DNA from: Vibrio sp. 14G-20
GTDB taxonomy: Bacteria; Pseudomonadota; Gammaproteobacteria; Enterobacterales; Vibrionaceae
NCBI RefSeq assembly: GCF_026241515.1
Contig: NZ_JAPHPW010000002.1
Location: forward strand, 186,001 to 250,000
Direction of reading: 5' to 3'
DNA length: 64,000 bases
This document shows positions 47,122 to 56,359 of the stretch, piece after piece. Made by a program: the position numbers and the translations under genes. How positions within the stretch are numbered: position 1 is the stretch's first letter; each line of letters opens with the position of its first letter. The notes beneath the pieces are model-generated. The model did not search any database and was not told where the DNA came from. It saw only the letters and a list, made by a program, of their open reading frames with translations.

Positions 47122-48729
47122 CTATAGAGCAACCATCAGCATCTTTTTCTGATGATCTAAGTACTCTTCATAAGTACCTTGGAAACTAACCAGTTGCTTG
47201 TCTTTCACATCAATGATGTGTGTTGCCAATGAAGATACAAACTCACGGTCATGGCTCACGAAGATAAGCGTGCCAGTGTAAACCTTAAGTGCATCGTTCA
47301 ATGCTTGGATAGCTTCCATGTCCATGTGGTTGGTTGGTTCGTCCATTACAAGTACGTTAATGTCTTGCATCATTAGCTTGCCAAATAACAGACGGTTCTT
47401 CTCACCACCAGAACAGTTGCGTGCTTTCTTGTTCGCATCGTCAGCCGTAAACAGTAGACGACCAAGAATACCGCGTACCATCAGGTCATCGTGCTTCGCT
47501 GTACGCCATTGTGAGATCCAATCGAAGATACTCAGATCGTTATCAAAATCCTTAGTGCTGTCTTGTGGGCAATAACCTACAGAAGCATTTTCAGACCATT
47601 TAACGATACCTTCGTTCTGCTCTAGCTCTTGAACTAGACAACGTAGCAGCGTGGTTTTACCCACACCGTTCTCACCGATAACCGCAAGGCGCGTACCCGC
47701 TTCAAGCAGTAAATTACCACCAGCAAACAGTGTTTCGCCATCGAAGCCGTGACCAAGTTCTTGAAGTTCAAGCGCTTGACGGTGCAGTTTCTTGCCTTCA
47801 CCGAAATCAATTGATGGGCTCATGCGGCTCGATGATTTCACTTCATCAAGTGTGATTTTGTCCATTTTCTTAGCACGTGAACTTGCTTGCTTCGCTTTCG
47901 ACGCGTTAGCACCAAAACGGTTTACGAAATCTTGAAGCTCGCTGATTTCAGCCGCTTTCTTAGCATTGCTTGCTAGAAGTTGTTCGCGAATCAAGCCAGA
48001 CGCTTCTAGGAAGTACTCGTAGTTACCTGGGTAAATACGTAGCTCACCGTAGTCGATGTCCGCCATGTGCGTACACACAGAGTTCAGGAAGTGTCTATCG
48101 TGCGAGATGATGATCATTGTACATTTACGCTGGTTTAACTCTTCAGCCAGCCAGTTAATCGTGTGAATGTCCAAGTTGTTGGTTGGTTCATCAAGTAGCA
48201 AGATATCTGGGTTTGCAAATAGCGCTTGTGCCAATAGCACACGCAGTTTCCAACCCGGAGCAACTTGCTGCATCAGACCGAAGTGGAACTCTTCCTCGAT
48301 ACCCGCTTGAATCAGGATGTCACCTGCACGGCTTTCAGCTGTGTAGCCATCCATTTCAGCGAATTCACTTTCAAGTTCAGCGACTTTCATACCATCGTCT
48401 TCGCTCATTTCTGGCAAAGAATAAATACGGTCACGTTCTTGTTTTACTTCCCACAGTTTTCTGTCACCCATGATCACAACGTCGATAACGCTGTATTGTT
48501 CAAAAGCGAACTGATCTTGGCTTAGCACACCCAGTTTCTCTCCTGGAGTGATAGAAACGTTGCCCGAGCTTGGCGTTAATGCACCACTTAGGATTTTCAT
48601 GAACGTTGATTTGCCGCAACCATTAGCGCCGATCAAACCATAGCGGTTGCCGTTACCAAATTTAGCAGAGATGTTTTCAAACAGCGGCTCTGCGCCAAAT
48701 TGCATTGTGATGTTCGCGGTAGATATCAA
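47122..48729 (-). CDS. ybiT: ABC-F ATPase YbiT
   Basis: 535 residues with two ABC domains on one chain and no membrane segment. Walker A GANGCGKS and GENGVGKT; Walker [12 protein letters not shown] and [11 protein letters not shown]; the linker between domains is charged. It matches E. coli YbiT in the family opening ([17 protein letters not shown]) and throughout. ABC-F proteins bind the ribosomal E site and relieve stalled or difficult translation. The first signature motif reads VAPGWKLR in place of LSGG, as in E. coli YbiT. Confidence 0.94.
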   Translation of the reverse strand: MISTANITMQFGAEPLFENISAKFGNGNRYGLIGANGCGKSTFMKILSGALTPSSGNVSITPGEKLGVLSQDQFAFEQYSVIDVVIMGDRKLWEVKQERDRIYSLPEMSEDDGMKVAELESEFAEMDGYTAESRAGDILIQAGIEEEFHFGLMQQVAPGWKLRVLLAQALFANPDILLLDEPTNNLDIHTINWLAEELNQRKCTMIIISHDRHFLNSVCTHMADIDYGELRIYPGNYEYFLEASGLIREQLLASNAKKAAEISELQDFVNRFGANASKAKQASSRAKKMDKITLDEVKSSSRMSPSIDFGEGKKLHRQALELQELGHGFDGETLFAGGNLLLEAGTRLAVIGENGVGKTTLLRCLVQELEQNEGIVKWSENASVGYCPQDSTKDFDNDLSIFDWISQWRTAKHDDLMVRGILGRLLFTADDANKKARNCSGGEKNRLLFGKLMMQDINVLVMDEPTNHMDMEAIQALNDALKVYTGTLIFVSHDREFVSSLATHIIDVKDKQLVSFQGTYEEYLDHQKKMLMVAL

Positions 48730-48931
48730 AGAACTAATTCCTAAGCGTGTACTGACAGATAATTATTAGGCAGAAAGACGTGCCTAAATAAGAAGTACGA
48801 AAGTATGGATTAAACATAAAACGAAGCGCGGATTATATAGAGATCAGGATCACATTGTCGAGGTTAAACAGTGAACGGATAGCGAACAATGGACAATTAA
48901 ATGCATTTCGTCGGTTATTACGCCATAAATA

Positions 48932-48966
48932 GAAAAAATCCCCGCTAATTCCATTAGCAGGGATTC
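48932..48966 (-). terminator. Terminator after the retropepsin-like lipoprotein
   Basis: Minus-strand AATCCCTGCTAAT / ATTAGCGGGGATT stem with a 3-base loop and T run. Confidence 0.85.
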
Positions 48967-49017
48967 AATTTATCAAAACAGAAACGTGAGTTTGAGTCAG
49001 AACTCATAGACTTAAAT

Positions 49018-49704
49018 CTATTTAGTGATTTTCTTCTGAACGTATTTTTTGCTTACGTCGACAACCGCAACATCTCTAAAGAAGCTTCTACCCAACAGAA
49101 GTGGGAAAGAAAGATGCGTTCGGTCGGCTAGCGTAAATTCAGTTTTGTCTTTTAGATCGCCAATTTGAATCGAAGCAACAACAACAGCACGTCGTTGTGT
49201 TCCTTCCGCGCTTGATTGCTTGATCTTAACCCAACGTTCTACTGGCAAGCTGACCTCTTCAGTTGTGATGCCGTCGTGTTCAATCTTGAACTTAACCCAG
49301 TCTTTGCCGTCACGTTCAAAATCAACAATATCAACTGCACTGATTGAAGAGGTTGTTGCACCTGTATCGACACGTGCTTTAAACGCTTCTTTTAAACCAG
49401 GAACAAACACCCACTCTTCTTCACCAAGAATTAGTTTGCCGTCACTTGTTTTTCTAACCTTCTCTACTGGTTTTTCAACAGGTGCAGGTTTCACTTCTGG
49501 TTCAGTTGGTTTTACTTCTTCAGGCTTCTCAGTAGGCTCCGTTACTTTCTCGCCTTCTGTTGCGTCAGTTTTTGAAGAGTCATCCACAACAGGTTGTTCG
49601 ATTTGAGGCTTTTTCTCTGGCTCGACAGGAACTTGAGTCGTTGTCGAACAAGCAAACAAGCCGCCACTTAACATTAGGGTAATAATCGCTTTCCAATTAT
49701 ACAT
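49018..49704 (-). CDS. Lipoprotein with retropepsin-like (putative zinc protease, PF05618) domain
   Basis: 228 residues. The lipobox GLFAC puts the lipid-anchored Cys at 19. A Pro/Glu/Lys/Val-rich spacer (about 22-85) should span periplasmic distance. The C-terminal domain carries DTGATTSS at 113-120, the aspartic-protease-like motif of this family, then LLLGRSFF. Members are often labelled ATP-dependent zinc protease, but the fold is retropepsin-like. Substrate unknown. 11 bases downstream of the aminotransferase gene, same strand. Confidence 0.82.
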   Translation of the reverse strand: MYNWKAIITLMLSGGLFACSTTTQVPVEPEKKPQIEQPVVDDSSKTDATEGEKVTEPTEKPEEVKPTEPEVKPAPVEKPVEKVRKTSDGKLILGEEEWVFVPGLKEAFKARVDTGATTSSISAVDIVDFERDGKDWVKFKIEHDGITTEEVSLPVERWVKIKQSSAEGTQRRAVVVASIQIGDLKDKTEFTLADRTHLSFPLLLGRSFFRDVAVVDVSKKYVQKKITK

Positions 49705-49715
49705 TCAGTCACCTT

Positions 49716-50900
49716 CTATTTTGATACGTTGGCTATCGCTTTTGCTACATAAGGAATATGGGATTCAGAAAGACCTGCAATATTGATGCGTCCATCACCA
49801 ACACCGTAGATACCATATTCTTCACGTAATTGATTCATTTGAGTTTCTTTAAAGCCTAGTACAGTAAACATACCTTTATGGCTTTCAATGAAATCAAATT
49901 GTGACGTGTTATAAGTATTTCGCAATTCATCACATAAACTTTGGCGCAGATTTAACAAACGTTGCTGCATTTCACTCAATTCTTGCTTCCAAATCGTTGT
50001 TAATTCTTGATTCTGAAGAATTGTTTTCACCAAAGCCGCACCGTGATCTGGCGGCATAGTGTAAGTTGAACGCGCAAGCGTCAGCAGCTTACCTTTGGCA
50101 TTACCAACGTGTTCGCTGTTTTTGCCAATAACGATTGCTGCACCTGTTCGTTCACGGTACAAACCAAAGTTCTTTGAGCAAGACGTTGTAATCAACATCT
50201 CTTCAACGTTATTCGCCATATGTTGAAGACCTTTCGCGTCTTCTTCTAGACCGTCACCAAAGCCTTGGTAAGCAATATCAACGAACGGTAAGAAACCATT
50301 CTTTTGCGATAGTTTAGTGATTTCCTGCCACGCTTCAAAATCGATATCAGCACCCGTTGGGTTATGACAGCAACCGTGCAGTAGTACCACATCTGATGGA
50401 CCCGCTTTTGAAAGGTCATCCAACATTTTTGCAGTATCAACTTGCTTCGTTTCAGGACTGAAGTAATTGTAGTAGCGAACTTTTAAGCCTGCTGCTTCCA
50501 TCACCGGTTTGTGGTTAACGTAGCTTGGGTTTGAAATCCAAACAGTAGTGTCTGGCTGAGAAACTTTCATTAAGTCGCCCAACATACGAAGTGCACCACT
50601 TGCACCCGGTGTTTGAATCGCTGCTACACGATCCATTGCAGAAGTCCCTTTAAGCAGCAGATCAACCATGCTCTGGTTAAACTCTTCACAGCCTGCTAGG
50701 CCAACGTAAGCTTTGGTTTTCTGAGTTTCAACAACGATATCTTGAGCCTTAGAAACGGCTTTCATGATCGGAGTTTCGCCTTGGTCGTTTTTATAAACGC
50801 CAATGCCTAAATCGACTTTATCAGTACGAGTATCGCCGCGGTAAGCAACAGAAAGAGATAGAATTGGATCTAAAGTTGGTTTTGGTAGATGTGAAAACAT
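49716..50900 (-). CDS. Aromatic/aspartate aminotransferase (class I, TyrB/AspC type)
   Basis: Cytosolic PLP enzyme. From the ATG at 50900 the protein starts MFSHLPKPTLDPILSLSVAYRGD, matching TyrB/AspC; 16 extra residues of the longest frame look non-coding. PLP Lys in SCSKNFGLYRERTG, substrate Arg in INIAGLSE region, and HGCCHNPTG. It transfers amino groups between aspartate or aromatic amino acids and 2-oxoglutarate. I do not separate TyrB from AspC specificity by eye. Confidence 0.9.
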   Translation of the reverse strand: MFSHLPKPTLDPILSLSVAYRGDTRTDKVDLGIGVYKNDQGETPIMKAVSKAQDIVVETQKTKAYVGLAGCEEFNQSMVDLLLKGTSAMDRVAAIQTPGASGALRMLGDLMKVSQPDTTVWISNPSYVNHKPVMEAAGLKVRYYNYFSPETKQVDTAKMLDDLSKAGPSDVVLLHGCCHNPTGADIDFEAWQEITKLSQKNGFLPFVDIAYQGFGDGLEEDAKGLQHMANNVEEMLITTSCSKNFGLYRERTGAAIVIGKNSEHVGNAKGKLLTLARSTYTMPPDHGAALVKTILQNQELTTIWKQELSEMQQRLLNLRQSLCDELRNTYNTSQFDFIESHKGMFTVLGFKETQMNQLREEYGIYGVGDGRINIAGLSESHIPYVAKAIANVSK

Positions 50901-51090
50901 GAAAGTCACAACCCTTTGAAATTCAAGTAATGGCCTCCAAGTTATCATTTTATTTACAATTTAAGAAACAGAAATTCATCAAAGTTTTGATTTTTAGGAG
51001 ATAACTCTAGTTGAAACCGGTGCAATCTAATATTCCCTATTCCAGATAGTTCAATACTCCATCAATTTACAAATTTAGCACGTCATAAAA

Positions 51091-51121
51091 TAACAAAGCC
51101 TCAGCAGAGAAGCTGAGGCTA
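51091..51121 (-). terminator. Terminator after nrdG
   Basis: Minus-strand AGCCTCAGC / GCTGAGGCT stem with a 6-base loop followed by TTTGTTAT. Confidence 0.85.
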
Positions 51122-51165
51122 CTAATTTGCACCAATGTAGCATGACGTTAACTAACGCAAGTCCA

Positions 51166-51633
51166 CTAGAGTCGGAACCGATGAATGATTTGGTTTGAGC
51201 TGCCACGCCAATCTAACATTGGATCCGCTTTATCTTGTTCAAAGCGACCGTCAATCAAAGTATCGACGTATTCCAGTACTTGCTTCTGCTTTTCATCCAA
51301 CTCGTCTAGCTCGTAACCGGTCCACATCCAGATATCTTTGCCTTCGCATTCGGCTTTTACACGCTGAACAAGCTTAAGCACTTCAGACACATTCGCAGGA
51401 TGAAGAGGATCACCACCAGAAAGCGATAAACCACGACGTTTAATTCGCAGATCATTCAGATCAGCAATAATTTGGTCTTGCAGTACTTGAGTAAACAAAT
51501 GCCCAGAGTCCAACCTTTGCGTCGACTGGTTATAACACCCGCGACACTGGTGCACACAACCCGACACAAACAAAGTGCAGCGTGTTCCTGGGCCGTTTAC
51601 AACGTCGATTGGGTGATATTGATGATAATTCAT
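51166..51633 (-). CDS. nrdG: Anaerobic ribonucleotide reductase activase NrdG
   Basis: 155-residue radical-SAM enzyme that installs the glycyl radical on NrdD. The iron-sulfur cluster cysteines are C26, C30 and C33 (CVHQCRGC), followed by LSLSGGDPLHP. Works only without oxygen. 125 bases downstream of nrdD with a hairpin between. Confidence 0.96.
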   Translation of the reverse strand: MNYHQYHPIDVVNGPGTRCTLFVSGCVHQCRGCYNQSTQRLDSGHLFTQVLQDQIIADLNDLRIKRRGLSLSGGDPLHPANVSEVLKLVQRVKAECEGKDIWMWTGYELDELDEKQKQVLEYVDTLIDGRFEQDKADPMLDWRGSSNQIIHRFRL

Positions 51634-51696
51634 AAGGCAGTATTGAAAACTCGTTATTGCTTAATAGTTTGAAGCGAAATGCTGCAAGAACTGAAA

Positions 51697-51732
51697 CAAA
51701 AGAATTGGTATCGACATAACGCCGATACCAAT
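51697..51732 (-). terminator. Hairpin between nrdD and nrdG (partial terminator)
   Basis: ATTGGTATCG / CGATACCAAT, 10-base stem with 9-base loop, followed on the minus strand by TCTTTTG. It probably lowers nrdG relative to nrdD. Confidence 0.6.
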
Positions 51733-51758
51733 CTTATTTCTAATGCTCTTAGGCCTGA

Positions 51759-53882
51759 CTAAAGGTGCTTCACGCGGCGTTTAACTTCTTCTTGCTTACC
51801 GAAGTTAAATGGTCGTGCATCGGGGCTACCAAGGTAACCACAAACGCGGCGTGTTACTGACACTTTAGTTGAGTCATGGTTGCCACATTTAGGACATGTA
51901 AAGCCTTTACTCGTACAGTCGAACTCACCGTTGTAACCACATTCATAACACTCATCAATCGGCGTGTTGGTGCCATAGTAAGGAACACGCGTGTAGCTGT
52001 AGTCCCATACGTTTTCTAGCGCTTCGATGTTCTTCTGCATGTTCGGGAATTCGCCGTAACAGATGAAACCACCGCTAGAGATTTCTGGATAAGGCATCTC
52101 GAAATCGATCTTGTCGTATGGGTTCACTTTCTTTTGTACGTCTAAGTGGAAGCTGTTGGTGTAGTAACCACGGTCTGTTACGCCATCAATCACACCAAAC
52201 TCTTTGGTATCGATGCTGCAGAAACGGCTACATAGGTTTTCACTCGGTGTGCCGTATAGGCTGAACGCGTAACCTGTTTCTTTCGTCCAAGATTCCACTT
52301 CACGCTTCATGTACTCCACCAGCTCAAGCGCTTTAGCACGCATTTCGCCATCGTCGTACAGGTGAACGTCAGTGCCGTAAAGTGCTGTCATCGCTTCATG
52401 GATACCAATGTAACCAAGAGAAACAGACGCACGGCCATTCTTGAAGATATCGGCAATAGAGTCGTCAGCTTTCAAGCGAACGCCACACGCACCTTCCATG
52501 TATAGGATTGGCGCAACACGCGCTTTCACGTTTTCTAGACGAGAAATACGAGTTTCTAGAGCACGACGAGCTAGCTTCAGTTTTTCATCAAGCAGCTCGT
52601 AGAACTTAGTCATATCTCGTTTTGCGTTAATCGCGATACGTGGCAAGTTCAAACTAACAACACCTAAGTTGTTACGTCCTTCATGAATCAACTCACCGTT
52701 TTCTTCGTAAGTATTCAGGAAGCTACGGCAGCCCATAGGCGTTTTAAATGACCCTGTCACTTCTACCACTTTGTCGTAGTTAAGAATGTCTGGGTACATA
52801 CGCTTAGATGCACACTCAAGCGCTAATTGCTTGATGTCGTAGTTTGGATCTTGCTTCTGGTGGTTCAAGCCATCTTTGATTGCAAATACCAGTTTAGGGA
52901 ACACGGCTGTTTTGCGGTTCTTACCCAAACCTGCGATGCGGTTTTTCAAGATAGATTGCTGGATAAGTTTTGAACCCCAGCTTTCGCCAAGACCGAAACC
53001 AAACGTCACGAATGGTGTTTGACCATTAGCGGTGTGAAGTGTGTTTACTTCGTATTCCAGAGATTGGAACGCGTCGTAACACTCTTTCTCGGTACGAGAG
53101 ATAGCAAAAGCTTCTGGGCTATGAATGTCCCACTCTTTTGCTAGCGATAAATGCTTTTCGTAGCTCGCCATTACGTAAGGTTCTAGAACCTCATCGATAC
53201 GGTTAATCGTTGTACCGCCGTAAATGTGGCTCGCGACTTGTGCGATGATCTGCGCGGTTACCGCTGTCGCCGTAGAGATCGATTTAGGTGTGTCGATTTC
53301 AGCGTTACCCATCTTAAAGCCATGCGTTAACATGCCTTTAAGATCGATAAGCATACAGTTAAACATTGGGAAGAACGGTGCGTAGTCTAGATCGTGGTAG
53401 TGAATGTCACCACACTCGTGAGCCTGAACGATGTCACGCGGCAAAATGTGAGTTTTCGCATAGTGTTTAGCCACGATACCCGCCAGCAAATCACGCTGAG
53501 TTGGGATAACTTTACCGTCTTTGTTGGCATTCTCATTGATCAGATCAACATTGCTTTCTTCGATCAAACCTTCGATTTCACGCGTTAAAGCGCTTTGCTT
53601 TTCACGTGCGATGTCGCGGTCATGACGATATTCAATGTAAGCACGAGCCAAAGACTTATAAGGTCCCTGCATTAGCTCGTTCTCGACCATGGTTTGAATT
53701 TCAGAGATATGAACTTCATCGTAGTCTTCGAGCTTCAACTCAACTGCTAATGCCACATTCAGAGCATAAATAGCAATTTCCTTATCGGCTTTGTCTGATG
53801 CTGCTTCCACTGCAGCTTGGATGCGATCTCTACTGAATGGAGCTCTTGAGCCATCACGCTTGATTACGATTGATTTCACCAC
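51759..53882 (-). CDS. nrdD: Anaerobic (class III) ribonucleoside-triphosphate reductase NrdD
   Basis: 707 residues. N-terminal ATP-cone regulatory domain (3-90, IVIKRDGSRAPFSRDRIQAA), large barrel, then a zinc site with four cysteines (CYECGYNGEFD...FTCPKCGNHD) and the glycyl-radical loop RVCGYLG with the radical Gly at 682. Makes deoxynucleotides without oxygen, with formate as reductant. The upstream region carries FNR, NrdR and DnaA-type sites, which fit anaerobic and dNTP-dependent control. Confidence 0.97.
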   Translation of the reverse strand: MVKSIVIKRDGSRAPFSRDRIQAAVEAASDKADKEIAIYALNVALAVELKLEDYDEVHISEIQTMVENELMQGPYKSLARAYIEYRHDRDIAREKQSALTREIEGLIEESNVDLINENANKDGKVIPTQRDLLAGIVAKHYAKTHILPRDIVQAHECGDIHYHDLDYAPFFPMFNCMLIDLKGMLTHGFKMGNAEIDTPKSISTATAVTAQIIAQVASHIYGGTTINRIDEVLEPYVMASYEKHLSLAKEWDIHSPEAFAISRTEKECYDAFQSLEYEVNTLHTANGQTPFVTFGFGLGESWGSKLIQQSILKNRIAGLGKNRKTAVFPKLVFAIKDGLNHQKQDPNYDIKQLALECASKRMYPDILNYDKVVEVTGSFKTPMGCRSFLNTYEENGELIHEGRNNLGVVSLNLPRIAINAKRDMTKFYELLDEKLKLARRALETRISRLENVKARVAPILYMEGACGVRLKADDSIADIFKNGRASVSLGYIGIHEAMTALYGTDVHLYDDGEMRAKALELVEYMKREVESWTKETGYAFSLYGTPSENLCSRFCSIDTKEFGVIDGVTDRGYYTNSFHLDVQKKVNPYDKIDFEMPYPEISSGGFICYGEFPNMQKNIEALENVWDYSYTRVPYYGTNTPIDECYECGYNGEFDCTSKGFTCPKCGNHDSTKVSVTRRVCGYLGSPDARPFNFGKQEEVKRRVKHL

Positions 53883-53911
53883 TTCTCCTTACTCTTGAGG
53901 TATTCACAGAC

Positions 53912-53920
53912 TTATCCACA
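53912..53920 (+). promoter_or_regulatory. DnaA box upstream of nrdD
   Basis: Perfect TTATCCACA, 30 bases before the nrdD start and four bases from the first NrdR box. DnaA control is known for the aerobic nrdAB genes of E. coli; here it is only suggested. Confidence 0.5.
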
Positions 53921-53923
53921 AAC

Positions 53924-53970
53924 ACACTATATAGAGCGATTTATCGTTTAACTAACACTAGATATTGTGG
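53924..53970. promoter_or_regulatory. Tandem NrdR boxes upstream of nrdD
   Basis: Two 16-base sites, ACACTATATAGAGCGA (53924-53939) and ACACTAGATATTGTGG (53955-53970). They match the NrdR consensus ACACwATATATwGTGT at 13 and 14 positions. Their centres are 31 bases apart, the three-turn spacing that NrdR needs. NrdR represses ribonucleotide reductase genes when dATP is high. Confidence 0.85.
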
Positions 53971-54001
53971 CGTATTTAACGAGAACCACCAACTTTGAGT
54001 A

Positions 54002-54015
54002 TTGATTTGGATCAA
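54002..54015. promoter_or_regulatory. FNR box upstream of nrdD
   Basis: TTGATTTGGATCAA, a perfect match to TTGAT-N4-ATCAA, 120 bases before nrdD. It predicts activation by FNR when oxygen is lacking. The divergent nuclease gene could also respond. Confidence 0.85.
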
Positions 54016-54182
54016 TAAAACGCGCACGCTGAACAAGATAAATCCAATATTATTACGTGAGTTCTCAAGTCGAAAAGAAACAATGTAACAATAAAAAAAC
54101 TGCTAAAAAGAGTTGAATTTTCGGTAAGTGTTGTAGGATAACGGCTCAACTATATTGGACGACAAAATTAGGGATATTTGGG

Positions 54183-55058
54183 ATGAAACGACTTCAAAAG
54201 TGGGTAATGTTAGGTTGCTTACTCAGTAGCCACACATTTGCTGAACCTTTGACCATATCCAGTTGGAATATCGAATGGTTATCAACCAATGTGGCTGTGA
54301 ATAAGTTTTCTGCCCAACGTGATCAAGCGGATTTCGATAAACTCGAACAGTATTTCCAATCCTTAGATGCGGATGTGGTTGCTTTTCAAGAAGTCGATGA
54401 CATAAACGCCATTCAACGCATCGCGGGCGATCAATATGAAATCTTGATATCTGATCGTTCATTGCCCAAAAACAGTAACCGACAATTCAAAGAAGTGAAC
54501 CAATATACGGGCTTCGCGGTTCGTAAAGGAATCGCTCTCACTGACTACGCTGACTTTCCTCTAGAAACGAGTGCTAGCAGCAAGCTTAGGTTTGCCAGCT
54601 ATATGGTTGTAGAAACGGACACAAAACCAATTCACATGCTGTCAGTGCATTTAAAGGCGGGTTGCAGCGGCGCGTATAAGTCTACCCGTGACTGTTCAAG
54701 GCTCAAAGACCAAGCTCAACAACTGAATAAGTGGATACAGCAAAGAGAACGTAAAGGCGAAGACTACGCGATTCTGGGCGACTTTAACCACAACCTCTCC
54801 TATACAAGAGATTGGATGTGGAAAGATATGACGCAAAACACCGATGCTCAATTGGCAACAAGAAAAACTCGAGCAGATTGTAAGGTTCGCTCAAATCGTA
54901 ATAACCACCGCACGCACCAGTTCCGTTCAGTAATAGACCATATTGTGGTAAGCGAGTCCTTAGATGCTACTCCTGCGAAGCAAAAGGTATTTGAAACGCA
55001 AGATGTGCTCAACTACAAACTCAGTGACCACTGCCCAGTTTCAACGACTGTTAAATAA
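54183..55058 (+). CDS. Exported endonuclease/exonuclease/phosphatase-family protein
   Basis: 291 residues with a signal peptide ending SSHTFA. EEP motifs: SSWNIEWL, FQEVDD (metal Glu), SVHLKAG, GDFNHN, and C-terminal SDHCPVS with the catalytic Asp-His. Likely a periplasmic or secreted nuclease or phosphoesterase; the substrate is not evident. Two cysteine pairs (GCSGAYKSTRDC, DCKVRS...DHC) fit an extracytoplasmic protein. Confidence 0.87.
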   Translation: MKRLQKWVMLGCLLSSHTFAEPLTISSWNIEWLSTNVAVNKFSAQRDQADFDKLEQYFQSLDADVVAFQEVDDINAIQRIAGDQYEILISDRSLPKNSNRQFKEVNQYTGFAVRKGIALTDYADFPLETSASSKLRFASYMVVETDTKPIHMLSVHLKAGCSGAYKSTRDCSRLKDQAQQLNKWIQQRERKGEDYAILGDFNHNLSYTRDWMWKDMTQNTDAQLATRKTRADCKVRSNRNNHRTHQFRSVIDHIVVSESLDATPAKQKVFETQDVLNYKLSDHCPVSTTVK

Positions 55059-55097
55059 TAGATTTTAGATAACTGCAAATAATAGAAACAATAGATA

Positions 55098-55142
55098 TAA
55101 AAAGAGGCTGACTGGCTTTCTAATTAAAGCGAGTCAGCCTCT
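55098..55142 (-). terminator. Terminator after the yeeE pair
   Basis: Minus-strand AGAGGCTGACT / AGTCAGCCTCT, 11-base stem, followed by TTTTT; 60 bases after the second gene. Confidence 0.85.
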
Positions 55143-55203
55143 ATGCTTGGTCAGTTCAGAAAGAATAACGTCAAAGCCAATGTAATCAGCGATAAGCTCG
55201 CTA

Positions 55204-55635
55204 CTAACAGGTTTTGTTCGTCCGACCCGCCAGCCACATTCCCACCAGCATGCTGACCATAAACACCCATACCGTCGGGTTACCGCCACTTAGGCTGGTT
55301 ACCGCAGGGCCCGGGCAAAAACCTGCAATCCCCCAACCTAAACCAAAGGCAGTTGACCCTAGAATCAGCTTTCTGTCGATTAGTGGATTGTTACGGCTAT
55401 CTAACGACTCGCCATTGATCGCTTTAGCACGCTTTTTAATGACCAGATGATAAAACGGAGCGAAGACCAACAGCGCGCCGCCCATGACGAATGCCAAACT
55501 AATGTCCCAGTTACCGGTAATGTCTAAGAAGCCGAGTACCTTCTCAGGATCAACCATGCCTGAGATGATCATTCCTGACCCAAACAGAATACCTGCGACC
55601 AAACCGATAACGATAGTAAATGAAGTGTTTTTCAT
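55204..55635 (-). CDS. YeeE/YedE-family sulfur transporter half (PmpB-like)
   Basis: 143-residue membrane protein with about four helices and the conserved cysteine motif GFCPGPAVTSL. With its neighbour it makes up a split YeeE/YedE transporter, a family that includes thiosulfate uptake proteins using cysteines along the pore. Shares one base with the preceding gene's stop/start. Confidence 0.85.
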   Translation of the reverse strand: MKNTSFTIVIGLVAGILFGSGMIISGMVDPEKVLGFLDITGNWDISLAFVMGGALLVFAPFYHLVIKKRAKAINGESLDSRNNPLIDRKLILGSTAFGLGWGIAGFCPGPAVTSLSGGNPTVWVFMVSMLVGMWLAGRTNKTC

Positions 55636-56114
55636 TATGCCCCCAAACCAATCAGGTTCTTGATAAACACGGTTACGATTGCCACACCCATAAACACACA
55701 GGTAGCAACAATAGATCGTTTAGACAGGCGTGCCATTCCGACAATGCCATGGCCGCTGGTACAACCGTTCGCTGTTTTGGTACCGAAGCCCACCAAGAGG
55801 CCAGCAATAATCACCAAAGCGAGATTCATCTCTTCCAACTGTGGAAGTTGGTAACCCGTCGGAATCAATACCCAACCACTTGCGACCATTCCCACAACAA
55901 AGGCAATGCGCCAGTGCTTTTCGGTCTTCTTAACGTTGTTGTCCGAACCTACTTGAGAAGCCTTACTTGCATTATTGTCCGAGCCTAATGGCAATAGTCG
56001 GCTAACAATACCGCTGATTCCTGCTATTCGCCCTATTCCTAACATAAGAATAATTGCCGACGCGCCTAACAACATGCCACCGAACAATGCATCCCAAGGT
56101 ATTAAACTCATCAC
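55635..56114 (-). CDS. YeeE/YedE-family sulfur transporter half (PmpA-like)
   Basis: 159-residue membrane protein with four or five helices and conserved NGCTSGHGIVGMARL. A hydrophilic loop between helices 1 and 2 contains a short duplication (GSDNNASKASQ, then GSDNNVKK), not expected from the family. Its promoter region has the three-unit operator array at 56179-56250. Substrate (thiosulfate or another sulfur compound) is inferred from the family. Confidence 0.86.
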   Translation of the reverse strand: MMSLIPWDALFGGMLLGASAIILMLGIGRIAGISGIVSRLLPLGSDNNASKASQVGSDNNVKKTEKHWRIAFVVGMVASGWVLIPTGYQLPQLEEMNLALVIIAGLLVGFGTKTANGCTSGHGIVGMARLSKRSIVATCVFMGVAIVTVFIKNLIGLGA

Positions 56115-56178
56115 CGACCTCTCCCATCTAACAACTCGAATCTAACTCGTTACTGCTTAAATTTAACTCGTCGCAACT

Positions 56179-56250
56179 TTAAATTAGGCTTTACTAATAA
56201 ACTTAAATTAGAGTTTACTAATAAATATAAATTAGTCAATGCTAATGTAT
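56179..56250. promoter_or_regulatory. Three-unit operator array upstream of the yeeE pair
   Basis: Three adjoining 24-base units, each with the dyad ATTAG-N6-CTAAT (56183-56198, 56207-56222, 56231-56246). The units start at 56179, 56203 and 56227. Dyads stay exact while the spacers vary, the mark of a protein-binding site. A sulfur-responsive ArsR/BigR-type repressor would be a typical binder, but none is encoded here. Confidence 0.8.
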
Positions 56251-56299
56251 TGCTAGTATGTTTCGGTTTATAAGTCTGGAATTAATAAGCGTCCTACAT

Positions 56300-56332
56300 G
56301 AAAAAAGCCCCTAGGCGTTAACCTAAGGGCTT
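56300..56332 (-). terminator. Terminator after the glycosyltransferase gene
   Basis: Minus-strand AAGCCCTTAGG / CCTAGGGGCTT followed by TTTT, 28 bases after the stop. Confidence 0.85.
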
Positions 56333-56359
56333 ATTATTTGATTCAGTTTATTGTGTCTG

